A stretch of 64,000 bases of DNA from Rhodococcus triatomae BKS 15-14 (lineage in GTDB: Bacteria > Actinomycetota > Actinomycetes > Mycobacteriales > Mycobacteriaceae): assembly GCA_000341795.1 (NCBI GenBank), contig AODO01000063.1:1-64000 (forward strand), read 5' to 3'. The translations under genes were made by a program, and so were the position numbers. This document shows positions 16,935 through 26,199 of this stretch, piece by piece (position 1 is the stretch's first letter; each line of letters opens with the position of its first letter). The notes beneath the pieces were generated by a model. That model saw nothing but the letters and a program-made list of their open reading frames with translations, ran no database searches and had not been told where the DNA came from.

Positions 16935-18589
16935 GGATGCTGCGCAGCCCTGCGCTGCTCGTGTACGTGCTGAGCGCGGCGCTGTATCTCGTCGTCGGGT
17001 ACGTCCTCGCGGTGCACCACCACTTCATGCTCGGTGACGCCCTCAGCCGGGTGCAGTCGGCGCAGGGTGTGCTGTTCAGCCGGGATCCGCACCTCGCGAG
17101 CATCGGGTTCATCTTCACTCCGATGACAGCGCTCGTCGAGGTGCCGCTCGCCGCGTTCAACTCGTGGTTCCCCAGCCTCACCCGCTACGGGATGGCCGGG
17201 GTGGTCATGTCGGCTGTCTTCATGGCCGGTGCGGCCGTGCAGATCTGGGCGATCGGTGGTGACCGGGGCGTCCCGCGGTGGCAGCAGATCGCGATCACCG
17301 TGCTGTTCGCCGCCAATCCGATGATCGTCTTCTACGGCGCGACCGGCATGAGCGAGGCGCCGTTCGTCTTCCTGATGTGCTGGGCGACCCGCCGCCTGAT
17401 CCGGTGGACCAGCACCGACGACGTCCACGACCTCATCGGCTGCGGAGTCGCGCTCGGGCTCGCCTATCTCACCCGGTACGACGCCGTCGTACCGACCGCC
17501 TTCGGGGCGGTGTTCGTGGCGATCGTGACGTGGCGCCGCGCGACGAGGAACCGCTGGCAGACGGCACTGTTGGACGGCGTGATCCTCGCCGCCCCCGCAT
17601 TCCTGGCGTTCGTCGCGTGGGCTGCGACGAGTTGGCTGCTGACCGGTCAGGCGTTCGCGCAGTTCTCGTCCGAGTACGGCAACTCGGCGATCATCGAACA
17701 GTCCGGTGGTCCCGCGTCGTCCGGGCCGGCGACGTTCGCGTACTCGATGGCCGAGATCCTCGTCCTCGCACCGGTGCTGCCGCTGCTGGTGCCGGCGGTG
17801 GTGGTCCTCGCCGCCCGCCGCCGCGACCTCGAGGTGATGGCGGCGACTCTGATGTTCGGGTCCGTCCTGCTGTTCCAGACGGTCTCCTATGCGACGGGGA
17901 CGACATTTCCCTTCCTCCGGTTCTACATCTGCATCATTCCGTTGGCGTGCATCTACGTCCATCAACTCCGGGCCCCGCGGGGGCAGATCGCAGGGCGCCG
18001 TCCCGGTGTGTACGCCTCGCCGCGGGACACTCGCGGGCCGTCGATGCGCATCGCCGCCGCCACCGCGACCGCCCTGCTCGTGGTGAGTCTCCCGGTGACG
18101 ACGGTGGGCATGGAGAGTCGCAGTCTCTCGGTGCAGCAGTACGCCGTCGGTGCGCTGCTGCCCTTCGATCCGCAGGAGGGCGTGGAGGTGGATCGCCAGT
18201 TGGCGATCCTGGAGACGTTCTCCACGGAACGGGACATCGCCGACCGGCTCGATGCCATGGACCTACCGGACGGCTCGATCCTGGTCGACACCCTGTACGG
18301 GTTCGCCGTCGTCGCTTCATCCGATCATCCGAAGCGGTTCGTGCTGCCCTCCGACCGCGACTTCGTCTCGGTGCTCAGCGATCCCGCGGCCCACGGCGTG
18401 AAGTACCTGCTGACCGTGCCGAACGAGGGCCGCGGCACCTCCGACGCGATCAACCGCCGGTATCCCACCGTCTACGAGAACGGCGCCCAGATCTCGATGC
18501 TCGACCTGGACATCGCGAACGACGGTGCGGACCAGCCGGATTGGAGGCTGTACCGGGTGCTCGAGTCGCCCGGTGGCGACTCCGAGTAG
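16931..18589 (+). CDS. GT-C-like polytopic membrane protein
   Basis: 552 residues with ten or more hydrophobic segments and a soluble C-terminal part of about 170 residues. An acidic loop after the first helix (HHFMLGDALSRVQSAQ) and the FYGATGMSEAPFVFLM segment resemble lipid-sugar-dependent glycosyltransferases of the GT39/GT83/ArnT class. It is coupled to the GT2 synthase by an ATGA overlap and may decorate the polymer or charge a lipid carrier. Family assignment rests on topology and context, not on a decisive motif. Confidence 0.65.
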   Translation: MRMLRSPALLVYVLSAALYLVVGYVLAVHHHFMLGDALSRVQSAQGVLFSRDPHLASIGFIFTPMTALVEVPLAAFNSWFPSLTRYGMAGVVMSAVFMAGAAVQIWAIGGDRGVPRWQQIAITVLFAANPMIVFYGATGMSEAPFVFLMCWATRRLIRWTSTDDVHDLIGCGVALGLAYLTRYDAVVPTAFGAVFVAIVTWRRATRNRWQTALLDGVILAAPAFLAFVAWAATSWLLTGQAFAQFSSEYGNSAIIEQSGGPASSGPATFAYSMAEILVLAPVLPLLVPAVVVLAARRRDLEVMAATLMFGSVLLFQTVSYATGTTFPFLRFYICIIPLACIYVHQLRAPRGQIAGRRPGVYASPRDTRGPSMRIAAATATALLVVSLPVTTVGMESRSLSVQQYAVGALLPFDPQEGVEVDRQLAILETFSTERDIADRLDAMDLPDGSILVDTLYGFAVVASSDHPKRFVLPSDRDFVSVLSDPAAHGVKYLLTVPNEGRGTSDAINRRYPTVYENGAQISMLDLDIANDGADQPDWRLYRVLESPGGDSE

Positions 18590-19735
18590 TCAGGTCGTCG
18601 GCGGTGGGTCCGGCAGGTAGGCATCGAGCAGGTCATAGAGCGGATCTCCGGGACCGATGTCGTAGGTGCACTCGTCGTGGCGCGGGTCGGGGACGAACGC
18701 CCACAGCAACGCACCCGCGGTCCCGGCGGCCCGCTGCCCCGCGATCTTGGTGCCGATGTCGGCGGCACGCTGCGCGTAGGACAGGCACTCGCCGGCAGCC
18801 TGTCCGATCTCGGCGACGAGCAGCGGCTTCCCGATCTCCTGGACCTGATCGATCCTGCGGGCCAACCCGTTCCACTGGTCGCCGGGCAGCGGGATCCCGT
18901 CGGCGTGATAGTCGTGGTACTGCAGGACGTCGACGTTCGGCGACTCGCCGATGTACCGGTACTCGTCTCCCTGGGTTCCGCACTGGCCGCCGCCGGTGAG
19001 TCCGGCGGTGATCAGTCGGCCGGGATCGAGCGCGCGCACCCGCGCGCCCGCGTCGTCCATGAAGGTGCGGAGCACCTCGGCCGCGTCGGGCGGGCACACC
19101 CGGTTGGCCCAGTCGCAGTTGCCACCGGGGCACACGCTGGTCTCCGGTTCGCCGACCAGTTCCCACGCCGCCAGCGCGGGCGAGGTACGCCACCGTCCGA
19201 CGGCGGTGTCCACCCAGTCCTGGAAGGACATCGTCTGTCCGGGCGCCTGCTGCTGCCAGCCGTCCACGTACCAGCCGCGTTGTTTGAACACGTCGTCCTC
19301 GCAGGCGCCGTCCTGCGCGGTGAGCACCGGGATCACCAGTTGTCCGTGCCGCTCAGCGGCGGCGAACACCGCGTCGACGGGTGCGAAGTCGACGGCCCCC
19401 GTGAACTTGTTCGTCGCGAGGGCCGAGAACGCGTTGAACCGGGTGATCGTCACGCCCGGCAGCGCGGCGAAGTAGGCATCCAGGTCGACCTGCGCGCCGC
19501 ACCCCCGGTTGACCGACCAGTCGGTCGCGAGCTGGTAGGCGTTGAACCCGACCGGCCACCAGGGGGCACCGTCGAGTGTCAGCCCGGTGCCGTTCGCCCC
19601 CACGCGCGCAGGCGCAGGTTGCGCGTTCGCCGCACCACCGGTCACGAGAACCACCACGGCCGCAACCAGTACGACGCACGCGCGGAACCACCGGGTGAGG
19701 GGGTCGCCTGCCATCGGGTCACGCTGCCTCGTCAA
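18590..19735 (-). CDS. Secreted GH5-like glycoside hydrolase
   Basis: Up to 381 residues; the inner ATG at 19714 (MAGDPLTRW) is an equally good start. A signal peptide (FRACVVLVAAVVVLVTGG, cleavage near ANAQP) leads into a (beta/alpha)8 hydrolase with GFNAYQLATD, WELVGEPE (acid/base Glu on strand 4) and LLVAEIG (nucleophile Glu on strand 7), the clan GH-A layout of endo-beta-mannanases and cellulases. The usual Asn before the acid/base Glu is Gly here. It ends one base after the polysaccharide operon, convergently, and may trim the polymer as BcsZ does in cellulose systems. Confidence 0.75.
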   Translation of the reverse strand: MTRQRDPMAGDPLTRWFRACVVLVAAVVVLVTGGAANAQPAPARVGANGTGLTLDGAPWWPVGFNAYQLATDWSVNRGCGAQVDLDAYFAALPGVTITRFNAFSALATNKFTGAVDFAPVDAVFAAAERHGQLVIPVLTAQDGACEDDVFKQRGWYVDGWQQQAPGQTMSFQDWVDTAVGRWRTSPALAAWELVGEPETSVCPGGNCDWANRVCPPDAAEVLRTFMDDAGARVRALDPGRLITAGLTGGGQCGTQGDEYRYIGESPNVDVLQYHDYHADGIPLPGDQWNGLARRIDQVQEIGKPLLVAEIGQAAGECLSYAQRAADIGTKIAGQRAAGTAGALLWAFVPDPRHDECTYDIGPGDPLYDLLDAYLPDPPPTT

Positions 19736-19853
19736 CTCGCCGCTCCGGGCACCATGGCGACGACGCTACCGCCGATCGCCACCGATCACCGAGTGGCCGC
19801 GGGATCCCGGGGAGCGAGGACGTGCCGGAGCGGGGCTCCGCTACCGTGTGGCC

Positions 19854-20513
19854 GTGCCTGACGATGCGAACACCGAATTCCGCGAATCCACACCCCCGAT
19901 GTCGGTGTACGACGCAATCAGCCTGCGGCGGGACGTACGCGCCGAGTTCAGTGGCGAGCGAATCTCCGAGGACGTCCTGCAGCGCATCCTGACGGCGGGC
20001 CACCACGCACCGAGCGTCGGGAACACCCAACCGTGGGACTTCGTCGTCGTGCAGGACCGCGGCACCCTCGACACGTTCGCCGAGCACGTGGCCGGGTGCC
20101 GCCGCGCCTTCGCCGACTCGCTGCCGCCGGAACGCCGCGAGACGTTCGACCCCATCAAGATCGAGGGAATCCAGGAGTCGGGGACCGGGATCGTCGTCAC
20201 CTACGACCCGTCACGGGGCGGGGCGAACATCCTGGGCAGGCACACCGTCGACGACACGGGCGTGTTCTCCGCCGTCCTGGCGATCCAGAACATCTGGCTG
20301 TCGGCGGTGGCGGAGGGCATCGGCGTCGGATGGGTGTCGTTCTACGACGAGGCGTTCCTGACCGACCTGGTGCGGGTTCCGTCCCCGGTGCGACCGATCG
20401 CGTGGCTGTGCGTCGGGCCGGTGTCGCGGTTCCAGGAGACGCCGGACCTGGTGCGCTTCGGCTGGCGGGACGGCCGCCCGCTGTCCGCCGCCGTCCACCG
20501 CGAGCACTTCTGA
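19854..20513 (+). CDS. bluB: 5,6-dimethylbenzimidazole synthase (BluB)
   Basis: A 219-residue flavin-destructase of the nitroreductase fold that converts reduced FMN into dimethylbenzimidazole, the lower ligand of vitamin B12. Typical motifs: SLRRDVRAEF, APSVGNTQPWDF, the linker ESGTGIVVTYDPSRGG with GRHTVDDTGVFSAVLAIQNIWL, and GVGWVSF. The GTG start (VPDDANTEF) gives the usual family length; MSVYDAIS is a shorter alternative. No cobalamin riboswitch is evident upstream. A run of strong hairpins follows. Confidence 0.88.
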   Translation: MPDDANTEFRESTPPMSVYDAISLRRDVRAEFSGERISEDVLQRILTAGHHAPSVGNTQPWDFVVVQDRGTLDTFAEHVAGCRRAFADSLPPERRETFDPIKIEGIQESGTGIVVTYDPSRGGANILGRHTVDDTGVFSAVLAIQNIWLSAVAEGIGVGWVSFYDEAFLTDLVRVPSPVRPIAWLCVGPVSRFQETPDLVRFGWRDGRPLSAAVHREHF

Positions 20514-20623
20514 CGGGCGCGTCGCGGACCCGCGAATCCGCCGGCGGGGGTCGTGATCAAGTTCTCAACACAAATATCGACGCAGAGTGAGACATATTGC
20601 GTATGACCCTGTAGATTCTGTGA

Positions 20624-20745
20624 GGACACCAATGGTGTCCAGCACGCTCGATTGCACCTCCCCCCCTGTGTGCAATCGGGCCGGTGGCGGGGAGACACCC
20701 CCCTGTACCCCGCCACCCCGCTGGGGGGTTTCGCTTCTTTTCCGA
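20624..20745 (+). terminator. Triple-hairpin element ending in a terminator-like stem
   Basis: In 120 bases there are GGACACC/GGTGTCC (20624-20640), CGATTGCAC/GTGCAATCG (20649-20678), GGTGGCGGGG/CCCCGCCACC (20683-20717) and CCCC-GCT-GGGG (20716-20726) followed by a T-rich tail (GGTTTCGCTTCTTTT). It fills most of the bluB-yibE/F gap (20514-20835). It could be the bluB terminator, or a structured leader or small RNA. Confidence 0.6.
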
Positions 20746-20835
20746 TTCCCGCGTCGCACCTCATCGACGCTCGGATTCCGATTCACGTTTTCACCCTCGG
20801 TACTGTGACGCCATGCTTCGTCTGGTGTTGTCGCG

Positions 20836-22146
20836 ATGAGTCACGGTCACGGGCACGGCCACAGCGGCCCGATTCCCGTCGGCCCCGGCGCCGCCCGCGT
20901 GGTGATCGGAATCCTGACCGCCGTCGGCATCGCCGTCCTCGTCGGGCTGATCGCGCTGTGGCCGAGCCGCCACAGTGTCGAGATCCCGCTTCCGTTCCAG
21001 ACGGCCGGCGGCGGCGCGGTCGTCACCGAGGCGGGCACCGTCGTCCGCTCCGACTTCGGACCCTGCGGAAGCCCTTCTGTCGGAAAACCTTTCACCGGCG
21101 AGCCCGCTCCTCCACCGAACAACGCGTACGAGTGCCAGCGCAGCGTCGTCGCCATCGAGTCCGGTCCCAACGAGGGCACGCGGACCCTTCTCGAGATCGG
21201 CCCCGGCCCGGGCCAGCCCGACCTCGCCGCGGGCGAGAGCATCCGCCTCGTGCGGCAGACCGACGCCACCGGCGCAACGGCGTACTCGTTCGAGGACTAC
21301 GAACGCGGATGGACACTGCTCGCCGTCGTCGCCCTGTTCGTCCTGGTGATCGTCGTCGTGGCGCGATGGCGTGGCGTACGCGCCCTCCTGGGCCTGTTGG
21401 TCGCGTTCGCGGTACTCGTCGGGTTCATGCTGCCCGCACTGCTGGACGGCAAGCCGGCTGTCCCGGTCGCCCTCGTCGGCGGTGCGGTGATCCTGTACGC
21501 GGTCCTCTACCTCGCACACGGGGTGAGCCTCCGGACGAGTTCCGCGCTGCTCGGCACCCTCGCATCGATGGTGCTCGCCGCGGTTCTGTCCTGGGCGGCG
21601 ATCGAGGCGACCCACCTGACCGGACTCTCCGAGGAACAGAACACGAACGTCCAGACGTATCTCGGGCACGTGTCGATCACCGGGCTGCTGCTGGCCGGAT
21701 TCATCATCGGATCGCTCGGTGTGCTCAACGACGTCACCATCACCCAGGCGTCGTCGGCGTTCGAGCTCGCACACCTCGATCCGCACGCGGGCCGCCGGTC
21801 GGTGTTCACCTCGGCGATGCGGGTCGGCCGTGATCACATCGCCAGCACCGTCTACACCCTCGTCCTCGCGTACGCGGGCGGCGCACTGCCGCTGCTGCTG
21901 CTGTTCTCCGTGGCCGGGCGTTCGATCACCGACGTCCTCACCGGCGACGCCGTCGCGATCGAGGTCCTGCGGTCCGCGGTCGGCGGGATCGCACTGGCCC
22001 TGTCGGTTCCCCTGACGACTGCGATCGCCGTCGCCCTCGCGCGGCCGCCGCGTGCGGCTGAGCCGGCCGTCGGCACCAACTCGGCGAGCCGTCCCACCTC
22101 GGTCAACAGGCCGGGCGGCGGCCGCCACGCGCGTCACGCACGCTGA
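20836..22146 (+). CDS. YibE/F family membrane protein
   Basis: 436 residues. After a His/Gly-rich N-terminus (SHGHGHGHSG) come one helix, an extracytoplasmic domain of about 110 residues that includes YECQRSVVAIESGPNEGTRT, then seven or so helices with VVARWRGVRALLGLLVAF, NDVTITQASSAFEL and RVGRDHIASTVYTLVLAYAGGALPLLLLF, the hallmarks of YibE/F proteins. Function is not established in the family. The His-rich tail could bind metal, but this is only suggestive. Confidence 0.85.
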   Translation: MSHGHGHGHSGPIPVGPGAARVVIGILTAVGIAVLVGLIALWPSRHSVEIPLPFQTAGGGAVVTEAGTVVRSDFGPCGSPSVGKPFTGEPAPPPNNAYECQRSVVAIESGPNEGTRTLLEIGPGPGQPDLAAGESIRLVRQTDATGATAYSFEDYERGWTLLAVVALFVLVIVVVARWRGVRALLGLLVAFAVLVGFMLPALLDGKPAVPVALVGGAVILYAVLYLAHGVSLRTSSALLGTLASMVLAAVLSWAAIEATHLTGLSEEQNTNVQTYLGHVSITGLLLAGFIIGSLGVLNDVTITQASSAFELAHLDPHAGRRSVFTSAMRVGRDHIASTVYTLVLAYAGGALPLLLLFSVAGRSITDVLTGDAVAIEVLRSAVGGIALALSVPLTTAIAVALARPPRAAEPAVGTNSASRPTSVNRPGGGRHARHAR

Positions 22147-22176
22147 CCGCCCCACCTGCCGAGAACGCAGGACGGA

Positions 22177-23475
22177 TCAGCGGACCATGCCGGGCGGCAA
22201 CTGAATGTTCGGTGGGACCTCGATACGGATCGGGTCGGGCAGGTTCAGGAACCGCGGCGACGGAACGGGCGGCGGCGCCGGCGCCTCGGAGGTGGTCTCC
22301 GGAACCGCGGTGGCCGCGGGCGCGGTCGAGGACGGCGCAGGCGTCGTCGTCGGAGTCGACGAGGGCGCACGGGTCGTGGTCCGCGGCGGGACCGTGACCT
22401 CCGCGACCGCCGTTTCACCCTGGTTCGAGGGGCCGGTGTCACGGCCGCCCAGTGCCAGACCGATGGCGGCGACCACGACCAGCCCGGCGGCGACCGCTCC
22501 CGCAAGGGCGAGATGCCTGCGGGACGGGCCACGTCGGGTCGAGGGAGTGGACGCGATCTCCGCCCAGTTCGGCTCCGGCTGTTCGAGCTCGGGTTCGTGC
22601 GGCACGGGCGGTGCCATCGCCGTCGCGAGCAGCGCAGCACCCTGTGCGGCGACCATCTCGGGTTCCGGCGGGAGAATGATGCGCAGGCCGAGCCAGCTCT
22701 GCAGCAGACTCGACACAAGCGGAATCCGGACCCCACCGCCGAGGAGGACGACGACGTCGGGATGCCGCCCCGACGCGGCGATGACGTCCCGGGCGAGACG
22801 CGCAGACGATTCGAGGGGCACCCGGACGAGGGCCTCGAAGCGCTCCCGGTTCAGGAGGACGAGGCCGCTGTCGCCCGGGACGGCGGCACCGGTGCCCGTC
22901 GACAGCTGTTCCTTGGCCTCGCGGCATCGCCCGAGGAACTCGGCCGCCGCCCAGACATCGTCGGGGCGGGTGAGGCCGCGTTCACGCACCTGCTGCTCGG
23001 CGACGAGGGCGTCGAACCGGTCGCCGCCAGCGACGTCGCTGCGATGCTGCGCGAGGACGGTGTGCGAGTACCGGTCCACGACCGTCACGGTCACGCCGGA
23101 ACTGCCGAGGTCGTACAGGACGACGGTGTGGTCCGTCGGGGCGAGCTGTCCGGCGCTCTCGAGGAGGGTGACGACGGCCGCCGCCTCGGGGACGAGGTGG
23201 TAGTTGGACAGCTGCTGCCTGGCCATCGCGTTGTGCATGGTGTCGGGGTGCAGTCCGCTGCCGTAGGCGACGCCGGTGGCCCCGATGTCGGCGTGCCCGT
23301 CGTCTTCGAGGAGCACGCCGATGGACTGCGCCGCGACGTCCTCCACGGGTCCGGTGACGACCTCGACGGCTCGTCGCTCGAAGCCGGGAACGGCGCCGGC
23401 GTCGTGCTCGGGCGCGGCGAGTGTGGCCATGCGGACAGCACTGCTCCCCACCGACACTCCCAGTACCGCGCTCAT
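22177..23475 (-). CDS. Hsp70-like actin-fold protein with transmembrane and Pro/Thr-rich tail
   Basis: 432 residues from the ATG preceded by GAGGGG. Residues 1-300 show the actin/Hsp70 ATPase fold: LGVSVGSSAVRMATL (phosphate 1 loop), VLYDLGSSGVTVTVVD (phosphate 2), GGDRFDALV and VVLLGGGVRIPLV (adenosine motif). There is no substrate-binding domain. A transmembrane helix (LALAGAVAAGLVVVAAIGLALGG) leads to a Thr/Pro/Ser-rich extracytoplasmic tail. Such Hsp70-like membrane proteins occur in many actinobacteria and are uncharacterised; signalling or envelope roles are conceivable. It lies 104 bases downstream of the UDP-glucose dehydrogenase gene on the same strand. Confidence 0.75.
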   Translation of the reverse strand: MSAVLGVSVGSSAVRMATLAAPEHDAGAVPGFERRAVEVVTGPVEDVAAQSIGVLLEDDGHADIGATGVAYGSGLHPDTMHNAMARQQLSNYHLVPEAAAVVTLLESAGQLAPTDHTVVLYDLGSSGVTVTVVDRYSHTVLAQHRSDVAGGDRFDALVAEQQVRERGLTRPDDVWAAAEFLGRCREAKEQLSTGTGAAVPGDSGLVLLNRERFEALVRVPLESSARLARDVIAASGRHPDVVVLLGGGVRIPLVSSLLQSWLGLRIILPPEPEMVAAQGAALLATAMAPPVPHEPELEQPEPNWAEIASTPSTRRGPSRRHLALAGAVAAGLVVVAAIGLALGGRDTGPSNQGETAVAEVTVPPRTTTRAPSSTPTTTPAPSSTAPAATAVPETTSEAPAPPPVPSPRFLNLPDPIRIEVPPNIQLPPGMVR

Positions 23476-23579
23476 CGAGTTGCCCCTCGTCGACCTGTGC
23501 GAACCCCCGACGGCCCGCACGCGAACGTCGCAGAGTTTATCGAATCGCGATCTTTGCGCCAGAGGCCCGTTCCACCCGC

Positions 23580-24959
23580 TCACACACCAGTCGGGGTGGT
23601 CGCACGTCCAGTCCGGTTTGCCTGTTCGTTGCCAATAGCCTTGCTGCCGAGGGCGAAATACGTCCAGCCCGCGTCACGCCACCGGTCCGCGGCGAGGCAC
23701 CGCCTGCCGTCGACGAGCACCCGCGAGCGCACCACTCCGTCGAGGTCGGAGGGTTCGAGGGAACGGAACTCGTCCCACTCGGTGGCCAGCAGAACGACAT
23801 CCGCGCCCTCACACGCCTCGATCGCCGAGGTCGCGTAGGTGAGCGTCGGAAAGAGTCGCCGGGAGTTGTCCATCGCCTTGGGGTCGTAGACGGTGACGGT
23901 GGCACCGTGCAGCTGGAGCATGCCCGCGACATTGAGTGCGGGTGAATCGCGAACGTCGTCCGAGTCCGGCTTGAACGCCGCGCCGAGTACCGCCACGGTG
24001 GAGCCGAGCAGGGATCCGCCCACCGCGCGGGTGGCGAGCTCGACCATCTTGGTTCGACGCCGCATGTTGATGCTGTCGACCTCGCGCAGGAAGGTGAGCG
24101 CCTGGTTGGCGCCGAGCTCCCCGGCGCGGGCCATGAACGCACGGATGTCCTTCGGCAGGCATCCACCACCGAACCCGAGACCGGCACCGAGGAAGCGGCG
24201 ACCGATCCGCGCATCGTGACCGAGCGCGTCGGCGAGGGCGCCGACATCGGCTCCGGCCGCCTCGCAGACCTCGGAGATGGCGTTGATGAAGGAGATCTTC
24301 GTGGCGAGGAAGGCGTTCGCGGACACCTTCACCAGTTCCGCGGTGGGGAGGTCGGTGAGCAGGAAGGGGGCCTCGGCGTCGATCAGATCCGCGTAGAGCT
24401 CACGCAGCAGCGTCTCCGCGCGGCCTTCACGGGTGGCGTCGACGCCGACGACCACACGATCGGGGCGCAGCGTGTCGACGACGGCGTGGCCCTCACGGAG
24501 GAACTCGGGATTCCACGCGACCTCGACCGCATCGCCCGAAGGGGCGAGTCCGCTTGCCCGCACGGCGAGTTCGGCGGCGGTGCCGACGGGAACGGTGGAC
24601 TTGCCGACGATCACCGCGGGTCGGTCGAGCAGAGGCGCCAGGGCGTCGACGACGGCGTGCACGTGCCGCAGGTCCGCGCCGTACTCGCCCTTCTTCTGCG
24701 GTGTGCCGACGCCGAGGAAGTGCAGGTCGGCGAATGCGGCGGCCTCCACATAGGACGTGGTGAAGCGCAGCCGGCCGGCGTCGAGATTGCGGCGCAGGGT
24801 GTCGGCGAGCCCCGGTTCGTAGAACGGAACCTCGCCGGATGCGAGCTTGGCGATCTTGCCTTCGTCGATGTCGACGCCGAGCACCTCGTGGCCGAGTTCG
24901 GCCATGCAGGCGGCGTGGGTGGCGCCGAGGTAGCCGGTTCCGAATACGGTGCAGCGCAT
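23580..24959 (-). CDS. UDP-glucose 6-dehydrogenase
   Basis: A 459-residue enzyme that oxidises UDP-glucose to UDP-glucuronate with two NAD+. Order: Rossmann domain (MRCTVFGTGYLGATHAACMA), GVGTPQKKGEYGADL, GKSTVPVGTA, WNPEFLREGHAV, the catalytic cysteine in FGGGCLPKD near residue 265, and the C-terminal UDP-binding domain with LGAAFKPDSDDVRDSPAL. Homologous to Mtb Rv0322 (udgA), which also neighbours dcd. It provides UDP-glucuronate for cell-wall or capsular polysaccharide. Confidence 0.93.
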   Translation of the reverse strand: MRCTVFGTGYLGATHAACMAELGHEVLGVDIDEGKIAKLASGEVPFYEPGLADTLRRNLDAGRLRFTTSYVEAAAFADLHFLGVGTPQKKGEYGADLRHVHAVVDALAPLLDRPAVIVGKSTVPVGTAAELAVRASGLAPSGDAVEVAWNPEFLREGHAVVDTLRPDRVVVGVDATREGRAETLLRELYADLIDAEAPFLLTDLPTAELVKVSANAFLATKISFINAISEVCEAAGADVGALADALGHDARIGRRFLGAGLGFGGGCLPKDIRAFMARAGELGANQALTFLREVDSINMRRRTKMVELATRAVGGSLLGSTVAVLGAAFKPDSDDVRDSPALNVAGMLQLHGATVTVYDPKAMDNSRRLFPTLTYATSAIEACEGADVVLLATEWDEFRSLEPSDLDGVVRSRVLVDGRRCLAADRWRDAGWTYFALGSKAIGNEQANRTGRATTPTGV

Positions 24960-25196
24960 GACTTGTTGATACGGCACAGGGGTGAGCGCTCGAGGTACCC
25001 GGCGCGAACATGGGGTGTACGGGTCACGTCGCTCTCGACACGCGCCCCGCGGCGCAGCCCCTAACGACTGGTCGGTTACTCTGGCGTCGCACCCGCCGGC
25101 CGCAGCCCCGGCCGCGAGGCGAGAGTGCACCCGTCGGCGAGAGTGTCGCCGGCCCACCTTCGCTCGCCCCAACCCCACCTCAGGAAGCAGAGGGCA

Positions 25197-25355
25197 ATGA
25201 CAGCACCCCGATCGACCTCGAACATCGGCCGTCGCACCGAGCGGCCGCAGCGCCAGGAACGCCGGCAGCCCGACGAGAAGCGTGAGACGTTCACCGACCG
25301 GACGCACCGAATGCTGTTCTCCCACTACGTTCCGGACGGCAAGCCCCGGTCCTGA
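25197..25355 (+). CDS. Small basic protein, 52 residues, unknown
   Basis: Starts MTAPRSTSNIGRRTERPQ and ends MLFSHYVPDGKPRS. It is preceded by AGGAAGCAGAGGG, a good ribosome site, and followed eight bases after the stop by a strong hairpin, so it looks like a complete small transcription unit. It is Arg-rich and predicted disordered, with no hydrophobic segment. It lies divergent from the UDP-glucose dehydrogenase gene. I do not recognise a family. Confidence 0.5.
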   Translation: MTAPRSTSNIGRRTERPQRQERRQPDEKRETFTDRTHRMLFSHYVPDGKPRS

Positions 25356-25362
25356 GCGGACC

Positions 25363-25417
25363 CGAAGGTCGGGGAGGACCTCGTCGCGTCGACGACCGGC
25401 ACACTCCCCGACCTTCG
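25363..25417 (+). terminator. Terminator between the small basic protein gene and dcd
   Basis: A perfect 14-bp stem (CGAAGGTCGGGGAG, 25363-25376, with its complement at 25404-25417) and a 27-base loop that contains a smaller GTCG/CGAC hairpin. It lies between convergent genes and probably acts in both directions. Confidence 0.65.
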
Positions 25418-25455
25418 AGCTGTCGACGGGGCGCGACGACGGCCCCGGAAAATCG

Positions 25456-26034
25456 TTACGAAGTGGGCATCTTCACGAAGTTGAGGTACGCCTTCGACGG
25501 CGTCGGCCCGCGCTGCCCCTGGTACTTCGATCCGACACTAGCGCTGCCGTACGGCTGCTCGGCCGGGCTCGTCAGCCGGAGCAGGCAGAGCTGGCCGATC
25601 TTCATCCCCGGCCACAGCGTGATCGGCAGGTTTGCGACGTTCGACAGTTCCAGCGTGATGTGCCCCTGAAACCCCGGATCGATGAACCCGGCCGTCGAGT
25701 GGGTCAACAAGCCCAGTCGACCGAGGCTCGACTTGCCCTCGAGCCGCCCAGCAAGGTCGTCCGGCAGGGAACAGAACTCCAGCGTCGACCCGAGCACGAA
25801 CTCCCCCGGATGCAACACGAACGGCTCACCCTCGGACGGTTCCACCAGACTCGTCAGCTCGTCCTGCTGTTGCGCCGGATCGATGTGCGTGTAGCGCGTG
25901 TTGTTGAAGACCCGGAACAGGCGGTCCAGGCGCACGTCCACACTCGACGGCTGCACCATCGAATCGTCGAACGGTTCGATCCCCAGGCGGCCGGCGGAGA
26001 TGGAGGAACGGATGTCACGGTCGGAGAGAAGCAC
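25456..26034 (-). CDS. dcd: dCTP deaminase
   Basis: A 192-residue trimeric enzyme that deaminates dCTP; the Mtb homologue Rv0321 is bifunctional and goes on to dUMP. Family features: [11 protein letters not shown] start, [10 protein letters not shown], the catalytic segment [35 protein letters not shown], and the C-terminal [13 protein letters not shown]. Full length. It supplies dUMP for thymidylate synthesis. Its promoter lies before the tRNA-Gly gene, which is on the opposite strand. Confidence 0.95.
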   Translation of the reverse strand: MLLSDRDIRSSISAGRLGIEPFDDSMVQPSSVDVRLDRLFRVFNNTRYTHIDPAQQQDELTSLVEPSEGEPFVLHPGEFVLGSTLEFCSLPDDLAGRLEGKSSLGRLGLLTHSTAGFIDPGFQGHITLELSNVANLPITLWPGMKIGQLCLLRLTSPAEQPYGSASVGSKYQGQRGPTPSKAYLNFVKMPTS

Positions 26035-26128
26035 GACCTAGAGGGTAGACGCACACACATCGGGTGGTCTGCTAGAGTTGCCGTTCGCAAGCAGTTGCAC
26101 CGCCGAAATAGCGGTAAAACCGCTGCAT

Positions 26129-26199
26129 GCCGATGTAGTTCAATGGTAGAACATCAGCTTCCCAAGCTGAATACGCGGGTTCGATTCCCGTCATCGGCT
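26129..26199 (+). tRNA. tRNA-Gly(CCC)
   Basis: A 71-base cloverleaf: acceptor GCCGATG (26129-26135) with CATCGGC (26192-26198) and discriminator T; a D-arm with AATGGTAGA; anticodon stem TCAGC/GCTGA enclosing TTCCCAA, anticodon CCC; T-arm CGGGTTCGATTCCCG. CCA is not encoded. tRNA genes of this kind are common integration sites, and variable DNA begins just downstream. Confidence 0.93.

Noticed and set aside
20514..20835. Cobalamin riboswitch near bluB
   Set aside because: The structured stretch lies downstream, not upstream, of bluB, and I could not identify a B12-box.
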